NCBI GenBank assembly: GCA_035551995.1
Contig: DASZME010000032.1
Coordinates: 49,853-113,852, forward strand
Origin: RYN-428 sp035551995
GTDB taxonomy: Bacteria > Planctomycetota > Phycisphaerae > Tepidisphaerales > Tepidisphaeraceae
DNA: 64,000 nt
Reading direction: 5' to 3'
The notes below the pieces were generated by a model. It was not told the DNA's origin, searched no databases, and saw only the letters and a program-made list of their open reading frames with translations. Shown one piece after another: positions 51,969 through 60,636 of this stretch. Position 1 is the first letter of the stretch. The number at the start of each line of letters is the position of its first letter. Made by a program: the position numbers and the translations under genes.

Positions 51969-52227
51969 CGTGACGCGGACGACGGTCACTCCTTTCGAGG
52001 CATGCCATACAAGATCGAATTGGCGAAGTCAGCGCGTCCGTCGGACCTCGGAGAATTAACCACGGATTGCACGGATTGCACGGATGAACCGCGGGAACTT
52101 CTTTTCCATCCGGGGCAATCCGCGTAAACGTGGTTCAAGGCCTTTGGCTGCGGCCGGAGGCCGCGCAAGGGAATTATGACGGACTCGGAACGGGAATACA
52201 TCGCGCGGCGGCCGAATTAAAAATTCC
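51969..52227. other. Intergenic region with short tandem repeat
   Basis: 259 bp without a supported gene. A 9-bp unit (ATTGCACGG) is repeated in tandem near 52064-52082, inside an ACCACGGATTGCACGG context of the kind often left by small dispersed repeats. Confidence 0.4.
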
Positions 52228-53307
52228 TCATGCCTTCTTCGACGCAAAATCCCTCATGAATTTCGCCAATGCGGCCGCGCCTTCCAACGGCATTGCGTTG
52301 TAGATGCTCGCGCGAATTCCGCCGACGGTGCGGTAGCCCTTGAGGCCAACCATGCCGTTCTTGGCCGCGCCTTTCACGAATTCATCGGTCAGGTCCTCGC
52401 TGGGCAGGCGAAACGTCACGTTCATGTGCGAACGCTGCTCCTTGACCGATACCGTCCCTCTATAAAATCCGTTGCTCTGATCGATCGTGTCGTAAATCGC
52501 GGCGGCCTTGGCGGCATTGTGCTTTTCGACTTCTCCCAGGCCGCCCTGCGCGTCGAGCCAGCGGAAAATTTCCAGCAACACGTAGATGCCGAACGTCGGC
52601 GGCGTATTGATCATCGATTTATTTTCCGCCTGATCCTTAAAGCTCCAGAGCTTGGTGGGCGTCTTCTTCTGTTTGGGGTACATGTCCTTGCGGATGAAGA
52701 CCAAAACCACGCCGGAAGGGCCGAGATTTTTCTGCGCGCCGCCGTAGACCATGGCGCAGTCGCCCACCGGATGCGGCCGGGAGAGAAATTCGCTGCTGGC
52801 GTCGACGATCAGATTCGGATGTTTTGGCCACGCCGGCAGACGATGTCCGTGCACCGTTTCGTTGGAGCAGACATGAAAATAGTCGGCGGCGCCGTCCAGC
52901 TTCCATTCGGCCGGCGGCGGGGAATGATCGAAATTGCTCGCCTCGCTGGTGGCCACGACATTGACCTTGCCGAGGTCCTTCGCCCCCCCCGCCGCCTTCT
53001 TACTCCATTCCCCGCCGACGAGATAGTCGGCGGACGTATGCAGAAAGTTCAGCGGAATGAGCGTGAAAAGCTGCGTCGCCCCGCCTTGCAGGAAGATCAC
53101 GTCGTGGGTGTCGGCGAGGCCGACGAGTCTCTTCGCCCGGCTGATCGCCTCGTCGTTGACGGCCTCAAATTCCTTGCCGCGATGGCTTACCTCGGCGATG
53201 CCGAATCCTTTGCCTTCGTAATCGACCAGGGCGGCCGCGGACTTCTCGAGCACGGAGGTCGGGAGCATCGCCGGACCGGCACTAAAATTGAATATGCGGT
53301 TGGACAT
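52228..53307 (-). CDS. serC: Phosphoserine aminotransferase
   Basis: 359 aa from ATG 53307. Class V PLP aminotransferase: IFNFSAGPAMLPTSVLE, HRGKEFE, FLQGGATQLFTLIPLNFL, and the PLP lysine in YGGAQKNLGPSGVVLVF. The C-terminal GGIRASIYNAMP and final FMRDF block confirm SerC rather than a general aminotransferase. It makes 3-phosphoserine in the serine pathway. Cytoplasmic. serA and serB are not in the window. Confidence 0.96.
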   Translation of the reverse strand: MSNRIFNFSAGPAMLPTSVLEKSAAALVDYEGKGFGIAEVSHRGKEFEAVNDEAISRAKRLVGLADTHDVIFLQGGATQLFTLIPLNFLHTSADYLVGGEWSKKAAGGAKDLGKVNVVATSEASNFDHSPPPAEWKLDGAADYFHVCSNETVHGHRLPAWPKHPNLIVDASSEFLSRPHPVGDCAMVYGGAQKNLGPSGVVLVFIRKDMYPKQKKTPTKLWSFKDQAENKSMINTPPTFGIYVLLEIFRWLDAQGGLGEVEKHNAAKAAAIYDTIDQSNGFYRGTVSVKEQRSHMNVTFRLPSEDLTDEFVKGAAKNGMVGLKGYRTVGGIRASIYNAMPLEGAAALAKFMRDFASKKA

Positions 53308-53444
53308 TGGTTCATTCCTTCGCGGCAAGCGGTCGACGCCATTCCACTTCAGCGGACGCGTCGTATCGATTCGGCCAAAACAGAGGGAGGAATCATAGGA
53401 AAATCATGATGAAATGGAAGTCGGTCTGAACCGAAGAACAAAAA

Positions 53445-54221
53445 CTACATCGTCGCGATTCCGTCGGCCGTCACCAGGAGCAATCGGTCCGATACCTGGT
53501 GAGGCATTCGCCGGTAATCTTCCAGGACTTGCTCCTTGACCCGGGCGATGGTGTCGGCGTCACCGCGAAAACAAAGCAGCAAGTCGCGCGTGGGAACGGC
53601 GGCGGCAAAAGGGCTGCCGAGATGTTCCCGCAGCCGGTCGTGCAGCGTCGGCAAAAGCAAACGGCTGGCATCGTAGCCGTCGCCGGTCTGGAAGAGGATC
53701 AGGCTGATTTTCCCGTCGTCGTCCTGGGCGGCCGATGCGACCATGGTTTCGCTGCGGGTCACGAGGTTGTCCAACGCCGCCGCGTGAAGGTCGTCGGTCG
53801 AGATATTCCATTCGTTGAACTGCGCGTGCGGGATGTACGCGATGGTGCGATCGCTGTCGATCGCGTAAGCGATCCGCAAGCCGTCGATCAACGGCTGGGT
53901 CACCGTATCGAGATGGGCGTCGCCGGCGTCTTCCGGCAATAGCATCGGATAAATTCGCTCCTTGAGTTCCTCGAACGATCCGGTTCTGTCCGGCGTTCCC
54001 TCGGCGGCGCGCAGCAATTCGACGATCCAGCGCTCGACATGCCGCCGCATCTCTTCCGGCTGAAGCACCGCCATTCTATAGATGTTTTCCAGGGAAACGA
54101 CGTTGCCGTTGACGCGCATGGAGAACGGTTCGTCCCCGCGAGAAAGCTTCACCAGCGGAAACTTTCCCGGAACGAGCTTGAGCACCTGCTCGACAAATTG
54201 CTCGCGCGTAATCGCGGCCAT
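53445..54221 (-). CDS. DUF1444 family protein
   Basis: 258 aa. It fits DUF1444 (YtpQ-like) throughout: VNGNVVSLENIYRMA near residue 40, a GSFEELKERIYPMLLP centre, PHAQFNEWNIS, and LLLCFRGDADTIARVKEQV towards the end. These proteins are cytoplasmic and of unknown function, possibly regulatory. There is no signal or membrane segment. Monocistronic between serC and a dehydrogenase gene. Confidence 0.82.
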   Translation of the reverse strand: MAAITREQFVEQVLKLVPGKFPLVKLSRGDEPFSMRVNGNVVSLENIYRMAVLQPEEMRRHVERWIVELLRAAEGTPDRTGSFEELKERIYPMLLPEDAGDAHLDTVTQPLIDGLRIAYAIDSDRTIAYIPHAQFNEWNISTDDLHAAALDNLVTRSETMVASAAQDDDGKISLILFQTGDGYDASRLLLPTLHDRLREHLGSPFAAAVPTRDLLLCFRGDADTIARVKEQVLEDYRRMPHQVSDRLLLVTADGIATM

Positions 54222-54377
54222 GAATGAATCATAGCGACGATGCAGGCGCGAGGCTACCGCGATGAAACCGCCGTTTTAGCGCCTGAAGCGTTCAATCGGA
54301 TTTGTGGCTTTGGACATTGATTGGGGTTTCGGGTATTCGACGTTCGGGCGTTGGGCACGGCTTCACGGAGGATCGAC

Positions 54378-55475
54378 ATGGCGCAAGGGATTCGCGTTGG
54401 AATAATCGGTGCGGGCTGGCCGGGACTTCGGCATGCCGAGGGATACAAGCAGGCGGGCGGATTTCAAATCGCGGCGGTTTCGGATCTGATTCCCGCGCGC
54501 CGGCGCAAGCTGATGGACGAGATGGGCGCCGGGCGAGAATACGCCGACGCGAACGATCTGCTGAAAGACGTGCAGGTGGACGCGGTGAGCGTTTGTCTTC
54601 CCAACGCGCTGCATTTGCCGATCGTGCTGGCGGCGTTAAAGGCGGGCAAACACGTCATCTGCGAAACGCCGCCCGCGCTCAACGCCGGCGAGGCCAAGAA
54701 GATTTCCGCGGCCGCGGCCAAGGCGGGGAAAGTATTGCTGTACGGATTTCAGCGGCGATTCGGTGGCGCCGAGCAAGCCGCTCAACTGGCGATCGACAGG
54801 GGATACATCGGGCTCCCCTATCACGTCCGTGCCTCTTGGATGCGAACGCGCGGGGTCCCGACCGGCACCGGCTGGTACGCCGACCGCGCCAAGGCCGGCG
54901 GCGGCGCCATGATCGACATGGGAATTCAGCTGCTCGATCTGGCCTGGACGCTGCTTGGCCGGCCAAAGCCCACCGCGGCGTTCGCGGTTTTTAACCAACG
55001 ATTCCGCGGCGCGCTGCCGGCGGACGTTCCGTATGACGTGGAGGACGCCGGCTTTGCGCTGATTAAGTTCGAGGGGGAGCGGTCGCTTGAGTTGTCGGCG
55101 AGTTGGGCGATCAATCAGCCGCCGCGCGACAATGGAACCAAGTGCCAGGTATACGCCGACAAGGGCGCGCTGGTGGTTTACAATCCGCAAGGGCCGCTGC
55201 TGTATCGCGGCTTTCAGCCAGGCGGCGAGGCGAAGGAAACGCCGCTCAAGACGCCCAAAACGGTCCAATATCACGCCATGATGCGGCATTTCAAGGAATG
55301 CATCGCAGGCACGATGACGCCGGCCGTGGGAGGATCGGAAGGGATCGTTCTGATGCAGATTCTCGACGCCGTTTACAAAAGCGCCGAAACTGGCCGGAGC
55401 GTGGAAATCCGCGCCGCCAGCGTAACGCCCGGCGATATTGCCGAGGAATCGCCGGCAGGTTCAGCGGCGATTTGA
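54378..55475 (+). CDS. Gfo/Idh/MocA-family oxidoreductase (cytoplasmic)
   Basis: 365 aa. ATG 54378 follows GGAGGA by 5 bp. Rossmann domain: GIRVGIIGAGWPGLRHAEGY, then ETPPALNAGEAKK (in place of the canonical EKP) and a C-terminal alpha/beta domain with GGGAMIDMGIQLLDLAW. Unlike the 30479 protein it has no twin-arginine signal, so it is cytoplasmic. The lack of the usual Lys in the EKP-like motif (ETPP) is unusual and may reduce or alter activity. Substrate sugar unknown. Confidence 0.88.
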   Translation: MAQGIRVGIIGAGWPGLRHAEGYKQAGGFQIAAVSDLIPARRRKLMDEMGAGREYADANDLLKDVQVDAVSVCLPNALHLPIVLAALKAGKHVICETPPALNAGEAKKISAAAAKAGKVLLYGFQRRFGGAEQAAQLAIDRGYIGLPYHVRASWMRTRGVPTGTGWYADRAKAGGGAMIDMGIQLLDLAWTLLGRPKPTAAFAVFNQRFRGALPADVPYDVEDAGFALIKFEGERSLELSASWAINQPPRDNGTKCQVYADKGALVVYNPQGPLLYRGFQPGGEAKETPLKTPKTVQYHAMMRHFKECIAGTMTPAVGGSEGIVLMQILDAVYKSAETGRSVEIRAASVTPGDIAEESPAGSAAI

Positions 55476-55577
55476 ATGAAACGACAACGGCCAGGCGATT
55501 GATCGCAAATGTATCGGTTCGCGACGACCATCGGCGGCGCTCCCACGGCCTGATCGGTAGCACACGCTCGTCGCGGA

Positions 55578-55865
55578 TTACCTGCCTGGGATGATGCCGG
55601 CGATCGTGCTCATCGCCGTTTCGATCTGACTCGTCTCGGCCGGATCGGTAGACTGAAGGTGAAACAGCAGGTTTACCACATTCTGCCGCTGAAGACCCGA
55701 GAGGGTCAGAACATATTCTATGCCTGGGAGAGAATCCGTCGTCACGCTCGTGCTGCTGACGGCGATCGAATGCAACGTCGAATAGATAAAAACACCCAAC
55801 GCGACCGTGATCAGAACGACCACGATAAAGCCTACGCTGATCCGCTTTCCAATTGTCATACGCAT
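55578..55865 (-). pseudogene. Truncated methyl-accepting chemotaxis protein (N-terminal fragment)
   Basis: 95 codons. MRMTIGKRISVGFIVVVLIT and the membrane segment TVALGVFIYSTLHSI, followed by ITTDSLPGIEYVLTL-like ligand-binding text, match the N-terminal part of MCP proteins. A stop follows at 55578 and no HAMP or signalling domain is found on this strand below. It is probably non-functional; a small membrane protein cannot be excluded. Confidence 0.65.
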
Positions 55866-55920
55866 GGTCTTGTCTCCGAATTTGGTTCTGTATGAACTAG
55901 AGCAGTTGTCAGGTTGCTCG

Positions 55921-56001
55921 CGCCTTTCTGCGTTTAGCGGCCCCGCTTGCGGGGCGTTTTCGCGACGCAGGGTCGCTTCACCAACATGCGAAAAGCTCTA
56001 A
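55921..56001 (-). repeat. REP-like palindromic repeat with intact (unoccupied) target site
   Basis: Reverse-orientation copy: CTGCGTTTAGCGGCCCCGC is uninterrupted, then GGGGCGTTTTCGCGACGCAGGGTCGCTTCACC and TCTA at the end. It gives an intact version of the site that is split by the MITE at 2951 and 57611. It lies between the mcp and cheW relics. Confidence 0.85.
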
Positions 56002-56128
56002 CTCTCTGTCCCGACCGCATCCGGCACGTCGCCGGAGCCGGGGGTTGTATCTTCGCGCGGCGATGTCGCCGGCGTGAACGATTCCGTTCGTCCCTCTCAC
56101 CGCGAGAAGGAATTGCGAGCAAGCGACT

Positions 56129-56507
56129 TCATTGATTTTCCACCTCCGTCGCGGCTGCTTCCGACAATGTGACGACTTCTTCCCGCGTCAGGACCTTGTC
56201 GATGTCTAGCAATATCTTGACACTGTTGGCGATCTTGCCCATTCCAAGGATGAAGCTTGTATCGACGCTCGTTCCGAAACTCGGGGGTCGTCGATCTTGT
56301 CGCCGGGGATGTTGAGGACTTCCGACACGCGATCGACGATGACGCCAATGTTGAGCCGGCGCGAGTCGATCTTGATCTCGACGACGATGATGCAGGTCCG
56401 CTCGGTCCTCGCCTCGGCGGGCATCCCGAAGCGGGTTCTCGCCGGTTCCCCGGGGTCTTCCACAAGGCCTCCAGCCGGAGGTAAGCGGCGACGCTTCTAC
56501 CCTTCAT
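56129..56507 (-). pseudogene. cheW pseudogene (multiple frameshifts)
   Basis: Three overlapping frames together give a CheW-like C-terminal half: FGMPAEARTERTCIIVVEI plus SRRLNIGVIVDRVSEVLNIP in one frame, then GTSVDTSFILGMGKIANSV and LLDIDKVLTREEVVTLSEAA in another, ending VENQ and a stop at 56129. The upstream third frame and the loss of the beginning (it runs into the ABC permease end) show at least two frameshifts and a 5' truncation. It sits directly beside the truncated mcp, so both are remains of one chemotaxis locus. Confidence 0.8.
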
Positions 56508-57393
56508 TCCCGCCCAATTCTCTTCGTTGAAACAGCCACATTCCACAGCTTAAGGCGAATGTCGCGTAAGCGATTCCATACCCGGCCGCGATTGCGATGT
56601 AGCTCCAGATCGCGCTCAGTTTCACGGCGCTGGCGCTTTTCGCGAAGACCGTTCCGGCTAAAGCGACGTCGTGATAGATCGTCGGGCCGCGCAAATCAAA
56701 GGTCGCCAAATATGGCAGCAGCAGACTGGCCGCCGACGCGACCCCCTTGTGAAGGGTCGTGGTTTCGGCGGTAAACGGATACAGAAAACGGGTGAGGTTT
56801 CCGGCGATGTAAATGAGGATCACCGTCGGCAAATTGACCACCAGCGAAAATCGCGTCGAGAGCGCGACGCCGATGGCCGCCAATACGCTGACCTGGAGCC
56901 AGACCAGAACCAGGCAGGGAATCAGCCCCATGACATGCATCCATTGCAGATCGGAAATCTCCTGAAGTTCGCGATCGTCAAGGGTAAACGTTCGCAGTTG
57001 ATAGTCGCTGGGGATTCGCCAGACCGTGCAAAGAATCAGGATGGCGCCGAAGATCGCGACGGCCAACAGGGCCGCGAGAATGATTCCCAGGTACTTCCCA
57101 AGAAGCACTTCCCACCGTTGCACCGGCTTGCTCATCAGCGTAAGCATGGTGCGGTCTTCGATCTCTTCAAAGACCGATTTGCTGGTGGCGAACAAGGTGG
57201 AAACGAGCACCAACAGCAGCACGACGTCGAGCCCCACGGACTTATACATCGTCGTGTCTTCGCCGAGCGTGAAAAATGGAAGCAGCCCGAAGACGATCAG
57301 GACGGCCGATCCCAGAGCCAGCAGCAACGGATAGATCGGCTGCACGATCGCGTCGACAAAAGTGTGGCGGAGAATGACGAACGTTCGATACAT
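56497..57393 (-). CDS. ABC-2-type transporter permease
   Basis: 298 aa. Six to seven hydrophobic segments: PLLLALGSAVLIVFGLLPFF, VVLLLVLVSTLFATS, LGIILAALLAVAIFGAILIL, LIPCLVLVWLQVSVLAAIGV, NLPTVILIYIAG and AIWSYIAIAAGYGIAYA. The cytoplasmic loop FEEIEDRTMLTLMSKPVQRWEVLLGKYLG is characteristic of ABC-2 permeases. No ATPase gene is next to it in the window, so the partner must be elsewhere. Its 3' end overlaps the cheW relic. Confidence 0.83.
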   Translation of the reverse strand: MYRTFVILRHTFVDAIVQPIYPLLLALGSAVLIVFGLLPFFTLGEDTTMYKSVGLDVVLLLVLVSTLFATSKSVFEEIEDRTMLTLMSKPVQRWEVLLGKYLGIILAALLAVAIFGAILILCTVWRIPSDYQLRTFTLDDRELQEISDLQWMHVMGLIPCLVLVWLQVSVLAAIGVALSTRFSLVVNLPTVILIYIAGNLTRFLYPFTAETTTLHKGVASAASLLLPYLATFDLRGPTIYHDVALAGTVFAKSASAVKLSAIWSYIAIAAGYGIAYATFALSCGMWLFQRRELGGNEG

Positions 57394-57566
57394 GCGCGTA
57401 AAGATAACCGATCTTCAAAATCACGCCAGCGGACCGGCACGCACGCCGCGCCGGCGATCACGTCGAACGCGAGCATGATCGAGAGGCGCCGCCGTGCGCA
57501 ATTTACCCCTCCCGGCGCAGGCGAGGGTAAGACACCAATGACGCGCGCAGCCGTACAGATCGTTCT

Positions 57567-57610
57567 CTAGAGCGTTTTTCAAATTGCTGTATCGTTTCCG
57601 CTTTTAGCGG
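57567..57610 (+). repeat. REP-like fragment left of the MITE (copy B)
   Basis: CTAGAGCGTTTTTCAAATTGC opens like other copies; the following TCGTTTCCGCTTTTAGCGG is the beginning of the reverse-orientation copy that resumes after the MITE at 57788. Confidence 0.65.
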
Positions 57611-57787
57611 CAATACGGTTCACTTAAGAGATTGAGTTGAACACCAAGACGCCGAGATAAGAGGAGAAGAGGAGCGAATCTCACTGGTTTTCGATGATAC
57701 CCCTTTCCGATTCTCTCATTCTGTTTTTCTCCTCGGAGTCTCGGCGTCTCGGCGTTCGTACCCATTCGTCTTAAGTGAACCGTATTG
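57611..57787. mobile_element. MITE-like element with terminal inverted repeats, copy B
   Basis: 177 bp without coding capacity. Left end CAATACGGTTCACTTAAGAG and the reverse complement of the right end (CAATACGGTTCACTTAAGAC) are near-identical over about 19 bp, and the arms pair further (ACGCCGAGA against TCTCGGCGT). TTTTAGCGG (57602-57610) and GTTTAGCGG (57789-57797) flank it as a near-perfect duplication. Very similar to 2951-3119. Confidence 0.8.
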
Positions 57788-57858
57788 CGTTTAGCGGCCC
57801 CGCTTGCGGGGCGTGTTCCGCGACCACCGCTCGCGATACCAAAATAAAAATTGCTCTA
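57788..57858 (-). repeat. REP-like palindromic repeat, right part of interrupted copy
   Basis: CGTTTAGCGGCCCCGCTTGCGGGGCG followed by a diverged middle and AATTGCTCTAGAG. Together with 57592-57610 it forms one REP copy split by the MITE. Confidence 0.75.
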
Positions 57859-57940
57859 GAGCATTTCTCATGTTGGGGAAGCGATCTTGCGTCGCGAAAA
57901 ACGCCCCGCAAGCGGGGCCGCTAAACGCGGAAACGCGCGA
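57854..57940 (+). repeat. REP-like palindromic repeat, near-consensus
   Basis: CTAGAGCATTTCTCATGTTGGGGAAGCG, GTCGCGAAAAACGCCCCGCAAGCGGGG and CCGCTAAACGCGGAAACGCGCG. It abuts the previous copy tail to tail at CTCTAGAG. Confidence 0.85.
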
Positions 57941-58012
57941 ACGTGACTTGTGTCTTTCCAAAAAACCCTCTCCCGGATTCCCGGGCGAGGGAGTAGAGCG
58001 CATATTCGCGCA
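57941..58012 (-). terminator. Repeat-borne terminator hairpin (copy 2)
   Basis: On the minus strand CCCTCGCCCGG-GAAT-CCGGGAGAGGG (57966-57991) followed by TTTTTTGG; it lies about 30 bp beyond the stop of the 58020 gene. About 70 bp including the flanks (CGTGACTTGTGTCTTTCC ... ATTCGCGC) match 22111-22180. Confidence 0.72.
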
Positions 58013-58019
58013 AGTTCAT

Positions 58020-58436
58020 TTAGTTCGAAGGACGTTGCGGGCGCTGTGATTGCCCGGCTGAATCGCCGCCGCTGGGCTTGTCCTGGCCGGGACCGCCGGG
58101 ACCGCCGGGACCTCGGCGCGGCGGGCGGGCGGTTTCCAGCGTCTTCATCTGGTCGGCGGTGAGAATCTTCGAAAGCTTATCCTTCACCTCTTTTTGAAGA
58201 TCTTCAATCTGTTTCTTTTGATCGTCGGTAAGGCTGAGCTTTTCCTCCGCGAATCTCGGAATCAAGTGATATCCCGGCCCACCCGCCCCGCCGGGACCGC
58301 CGGCGCCCGGTCCTCCCGCCCCGCCGTCCTGCTTCGGCGGCGGATTGTTCGGCTCATCCGCGCCGTTCGCCCGGCCCAGCAGCGTCAGACCGCAGAACAT
58401 CGCCGCTACAACCATCAACATCGAAAAACGCTTCAT
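58020..58436 (-). CDS. Small secreted Gly/Pro-rich protein with an LTxxQ-type helix
   Basis: 138 aa from ATG 58436; AAGGAG is 6 bp upstream. Sec signal: MKRFSMLMVVAAMFCGLTLLG. The middle is Gly/Pro/Ala-rich with repeated GGPG triplets (residues about 38-55 and 109-118). Between them lies a charged helix with LSLTDDQKKQIEDLQKEVKD and a second ILTADQMKTLE, the LTxxQ pattern, similar to the sensor at 18205. Periplasmic. The low-complexity arms flanking a helical core suggest flexible tethering; role unknown. Confidence 0.7.
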   Translation of the reverse strand: MKRFSMLMVVAAMFCGLTLLGRANGADEPNNPPPKQDGGAGGPGAGGPGGAGGPGYHLIPRFAEEKLSLTDDQKKQIEDLQKEVKDKLSKILTADQMKTLETARPPRRGPGGPGGPGQDKPSGGDSAGQSQRPQRPSN

Positions 58437-58472
58437 CACGGACTCCTTACCGTCAAAGACGGTTAAAAAAAA

Positions 58473-60044
58473 TCATTCCGGCGGACGTCCAGACCCGCCA
58501 ACCCCCGGCGGCGGTCCTGGTGGCCGGCGAACCTCCGCCGTGCCCCAATAGCCGCCGATTACATGTGGAAACCGGCCCGGCGTAACGTGATAGTGCCAGC
58601 CGCGCAGCGCGTCGAAGTGCATATTGAACGCGTTGAGCGGACGCGCGGAATCGTCCTTGGCCAAAAGACCTTTCGACTCATACGGGCCATAAATGGGGTA
58701 GCCGTCAAAGGCGAAGCCGATCACCGGCGAATGCGTCCGGCCATCGTCCGCCCACGGCGATTTCACGCAGACCGGATACTTGTGGTAATGATACATGGCG
58801 TTGGGCGACGGATGGCCGCAACAGCGATCAAGCCGCTGGAGCGCCTCGACGCCGCCCTGATCGAAGGGATTGAAAAAGACAATGCCGTTGACCGCCACGC
58901 CGATCGGACCCCGGGGCAAAGCGCGGTTTGAATTGTCGCCATTTTGCATCGCCACGTGCCGGGGATTTTCGCTGGGCTCCAGCGGAATCGAGAAGACGAG
59001 ATTCTTCTCCTGAATGTAATTCGGATTGCCGTCCAGCGATCCCTCGACATCGGGGAAGACCGCCGTCGGATGATTCGGCAAACACTTCGTGCGTATCGCA
59101 AGATACGTCGCGCTGAACGAAACGATCACATTCTCCGGCTCAAAACGATCTTCCTTGACCAGTTCTCCCGCCCTGTCGAGATACCCCTTACGCAGCCACG
59201 CCGACATATTATCCTCGAACGGCGCCTCCAGGCGGTCGCTGAGATAGAAGAGTCGATCGGCGTTCGCGTGGTTAAACTCCGCGGGCGGAATTCGATCGCC
59301 GCCGCGCGGATCGAAATACCATCGACCGCCCAGGGGAACCATCTCCGGGAGGCATTCCTTCCCAAGACTGACGATACCGCCCGTGGGCGCAACGTAGTCG
59401 GCCGGAACGGGGATCGGCATGAGTTGTATCTCGCTGATCCAAAACTCCGATCGCTGACCGCTTCCTTTGCCGTGGCCGAAACCGACGCCGACAACCAAGG
59501 TATCCACTTCCGGAAAGGGCGTGCGAAACTCAAGGTCAAATGAGCGCCAGACCGCGCGGCCGAGTCTTTTGTTTGTTCCGTCGTCTTTCAGAATCTTGCG
59601 GTCTCGAGTAATCGAGCCGTAGATCGATTTCCTGATATGATCGAGATTGTTCTTGCCGTCGTCGCGAAAGAATTCCAGGCTCGCGTATAGATCGTCCTGG
59701 TCAACCAGGAACCCATCTTGCGCCAAACCGCGCAGCCGCAGTCGGAACCAGCGCCCGTGTCGCGATGTGAGGTTCCTGACCGTTGTCGTAATACTGCCGT
59801 GGGCATCGCCGTGCTCGCCGGCGTTGACGCTCGAAAGCAGGCGTAAACCGCGGCCGCCGCGTTCCTGATTCGCATCGCCGAGAACGCCGAACGCGACGTT
59901 TCCCTCCAGCGTGAAACCGGCAGGCGCCATTGTGGATTTATCGGCAATTTCAAACTGGCCATTTTCGATGAGATTTCCGCCCTCCGCCGCGGCGGCGCCG
60001 AGACACCCCAGCACGAGAATCGCCAATCGCGCGAACAAATTCAC
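58473..60044 (-). CDS. YHYH domain-containing secreted protein
   Basis: 523 aa. Sec signal: MNLFARLAILVLGCLGAAAAEG. The N-terminal half is a carbohydrate-binding-like beta domain (GNLIENGQFEIADK, GRWFRLRLRGLA). The C-terminal part has the YHYH signature: AMYHYHKYPVC, VIGFAFDGYPIYGPYES and LRGWHYHVTPGRFPHVIGGY. The His-rich motif suggests metal binding. Secreted, function unknown. It lies 37 bp upstream of the small LTxxQ-type gene on the same strand and may be co-transcribed with it. Confidence 0.88.
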   Translation of the reverse strand: MNLFARLAILVLGCLGAAAAEGGNLIENGQFEIADKSTMAPAGFTLEGNVAFGVLGDANQERGGRGLRLLSSVNAGEHGDAHGSITTTVRNLTSRHGRWFRLRLRGLAQDGFLVDQDDLYASLEFFRDDGKNNLDHIRKSIYGSITRDRKILKDDGTNKRLGRAVWRSFDLEFRTPFPEVDTLVVGVGFGHGKGSGQRSEFWISEIQLMPIPVPADYVAPTGGIVSLGKECLPEMVPLGGRWYFDPRGGDRIPPAEFNHANADRLFYLSDRLEAPFEDNMSAWLRKGYLDRAGELVKEDRFEPENVIVSFSATYLAIRTKCLPNHPTAVFPDVEGSLDGNPNYIQEKNLVFSIPLEPSENPRHVAMQNGDNSNRALPRGPIGVAVNGIVFFNPFDQGGVEALQRLDRCCGHPSPNAMYHYHKYPVCVKSPWADDGRTHSPVIGFAFDGYPIYGPYESKGLLAKDDSARPLNAFNMHFDALRGWHYHVTPGRFPHVIGGYWGTAEVRRPPGPPPGVGGSGRPPE

Positions 60045-60213
60045 TCAGGCTCCTGTGGTTCGATGCCATTGGGCCGATCAACGATGGTTAGTGACCGCCC
60101 GCGCGAATCCGGTTTCAAATGCGGGGATGGAAAGTGGAAAATCCGGAATGTGCGCCGATGCGGCTCAACGCGGAAGTGATTTGGCGGCGCCGCCCTCACG
60201 TCGTAGGCGGCCT

Positions 60214-60636
60214 CTATTCCCCGATGATCTTGACGAGCACTCGCTTGGATCGATGCCCATCGAACTCGCCATAGAAAATCTGTTCCCACGGTCCGAAATC
60301 AAGCTTCCCCTTCGTGATGGCGACGACGACTTCGCGACCCATGATCTGGCGTTTCAGATGGGCGTCGGCGTTGTCCTCTCCGGTGCGATTGTGGTGATAG
60401 TGGTCGGGATCGGGATTGAACGGCGCCAATTGCTCGAGCCATACGCCAAAATCGTGGTGCAGCCCGCGTTCGTCGTCGTTTACGAAGACGCTGGCGGTAA
60501 TGTGCATGCTGTTGCACAACACGATCCCCTCCGTCACGCCGCTCTTGCGGACCGCCTCCTCGACCTTCGGCGTGATGTTGACGAACGCCATCTTCGATGG
60601 AATCTTCAGCGTGAGGTATTCGGTGTGCGATTTCAT
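60214..60636 (-). CDS. yjbQ: YjbQ/UPF0047 family protein
   Basis: 140 aa, the family's usual length. The conserved blocks are all present: LCNSMHITASVFVNDDE, GLHHDFGVWLEQLAP, HNRTGEDNADAHLKRQIMG and WEQIFYGEFDGHRSKRV. The His and Glu residues form the YjbQ active site. Members show weak thiamine-phosphate synthase activity in enterobacteria; the true role is debated. Its start overlaps the stop of the upstream FGE-like gene by 4 bp (ATGA). Confidence 0.93.
   Translation of the reverse strand: MKSHTEYLTLKIPSKMAFVNITPKVEEAVRKSGVTEGIVLCNSMHITASVFVNDDERGLHHDFGVWLEQLAPFNPDPDHYHHNRTGEDNADAHLKRQIMGREVVVAITKGKLDFGPWEQIFYGEFDGHRSKRVLVKIIGE

Noticed and set aside
52064..52082. Two tandem copies of ATTGCACGG
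   Set aside because: Only two units in tandem; too short for a CRISPR or a regulated repeat array, and similar short repeats are common as neutral variation.
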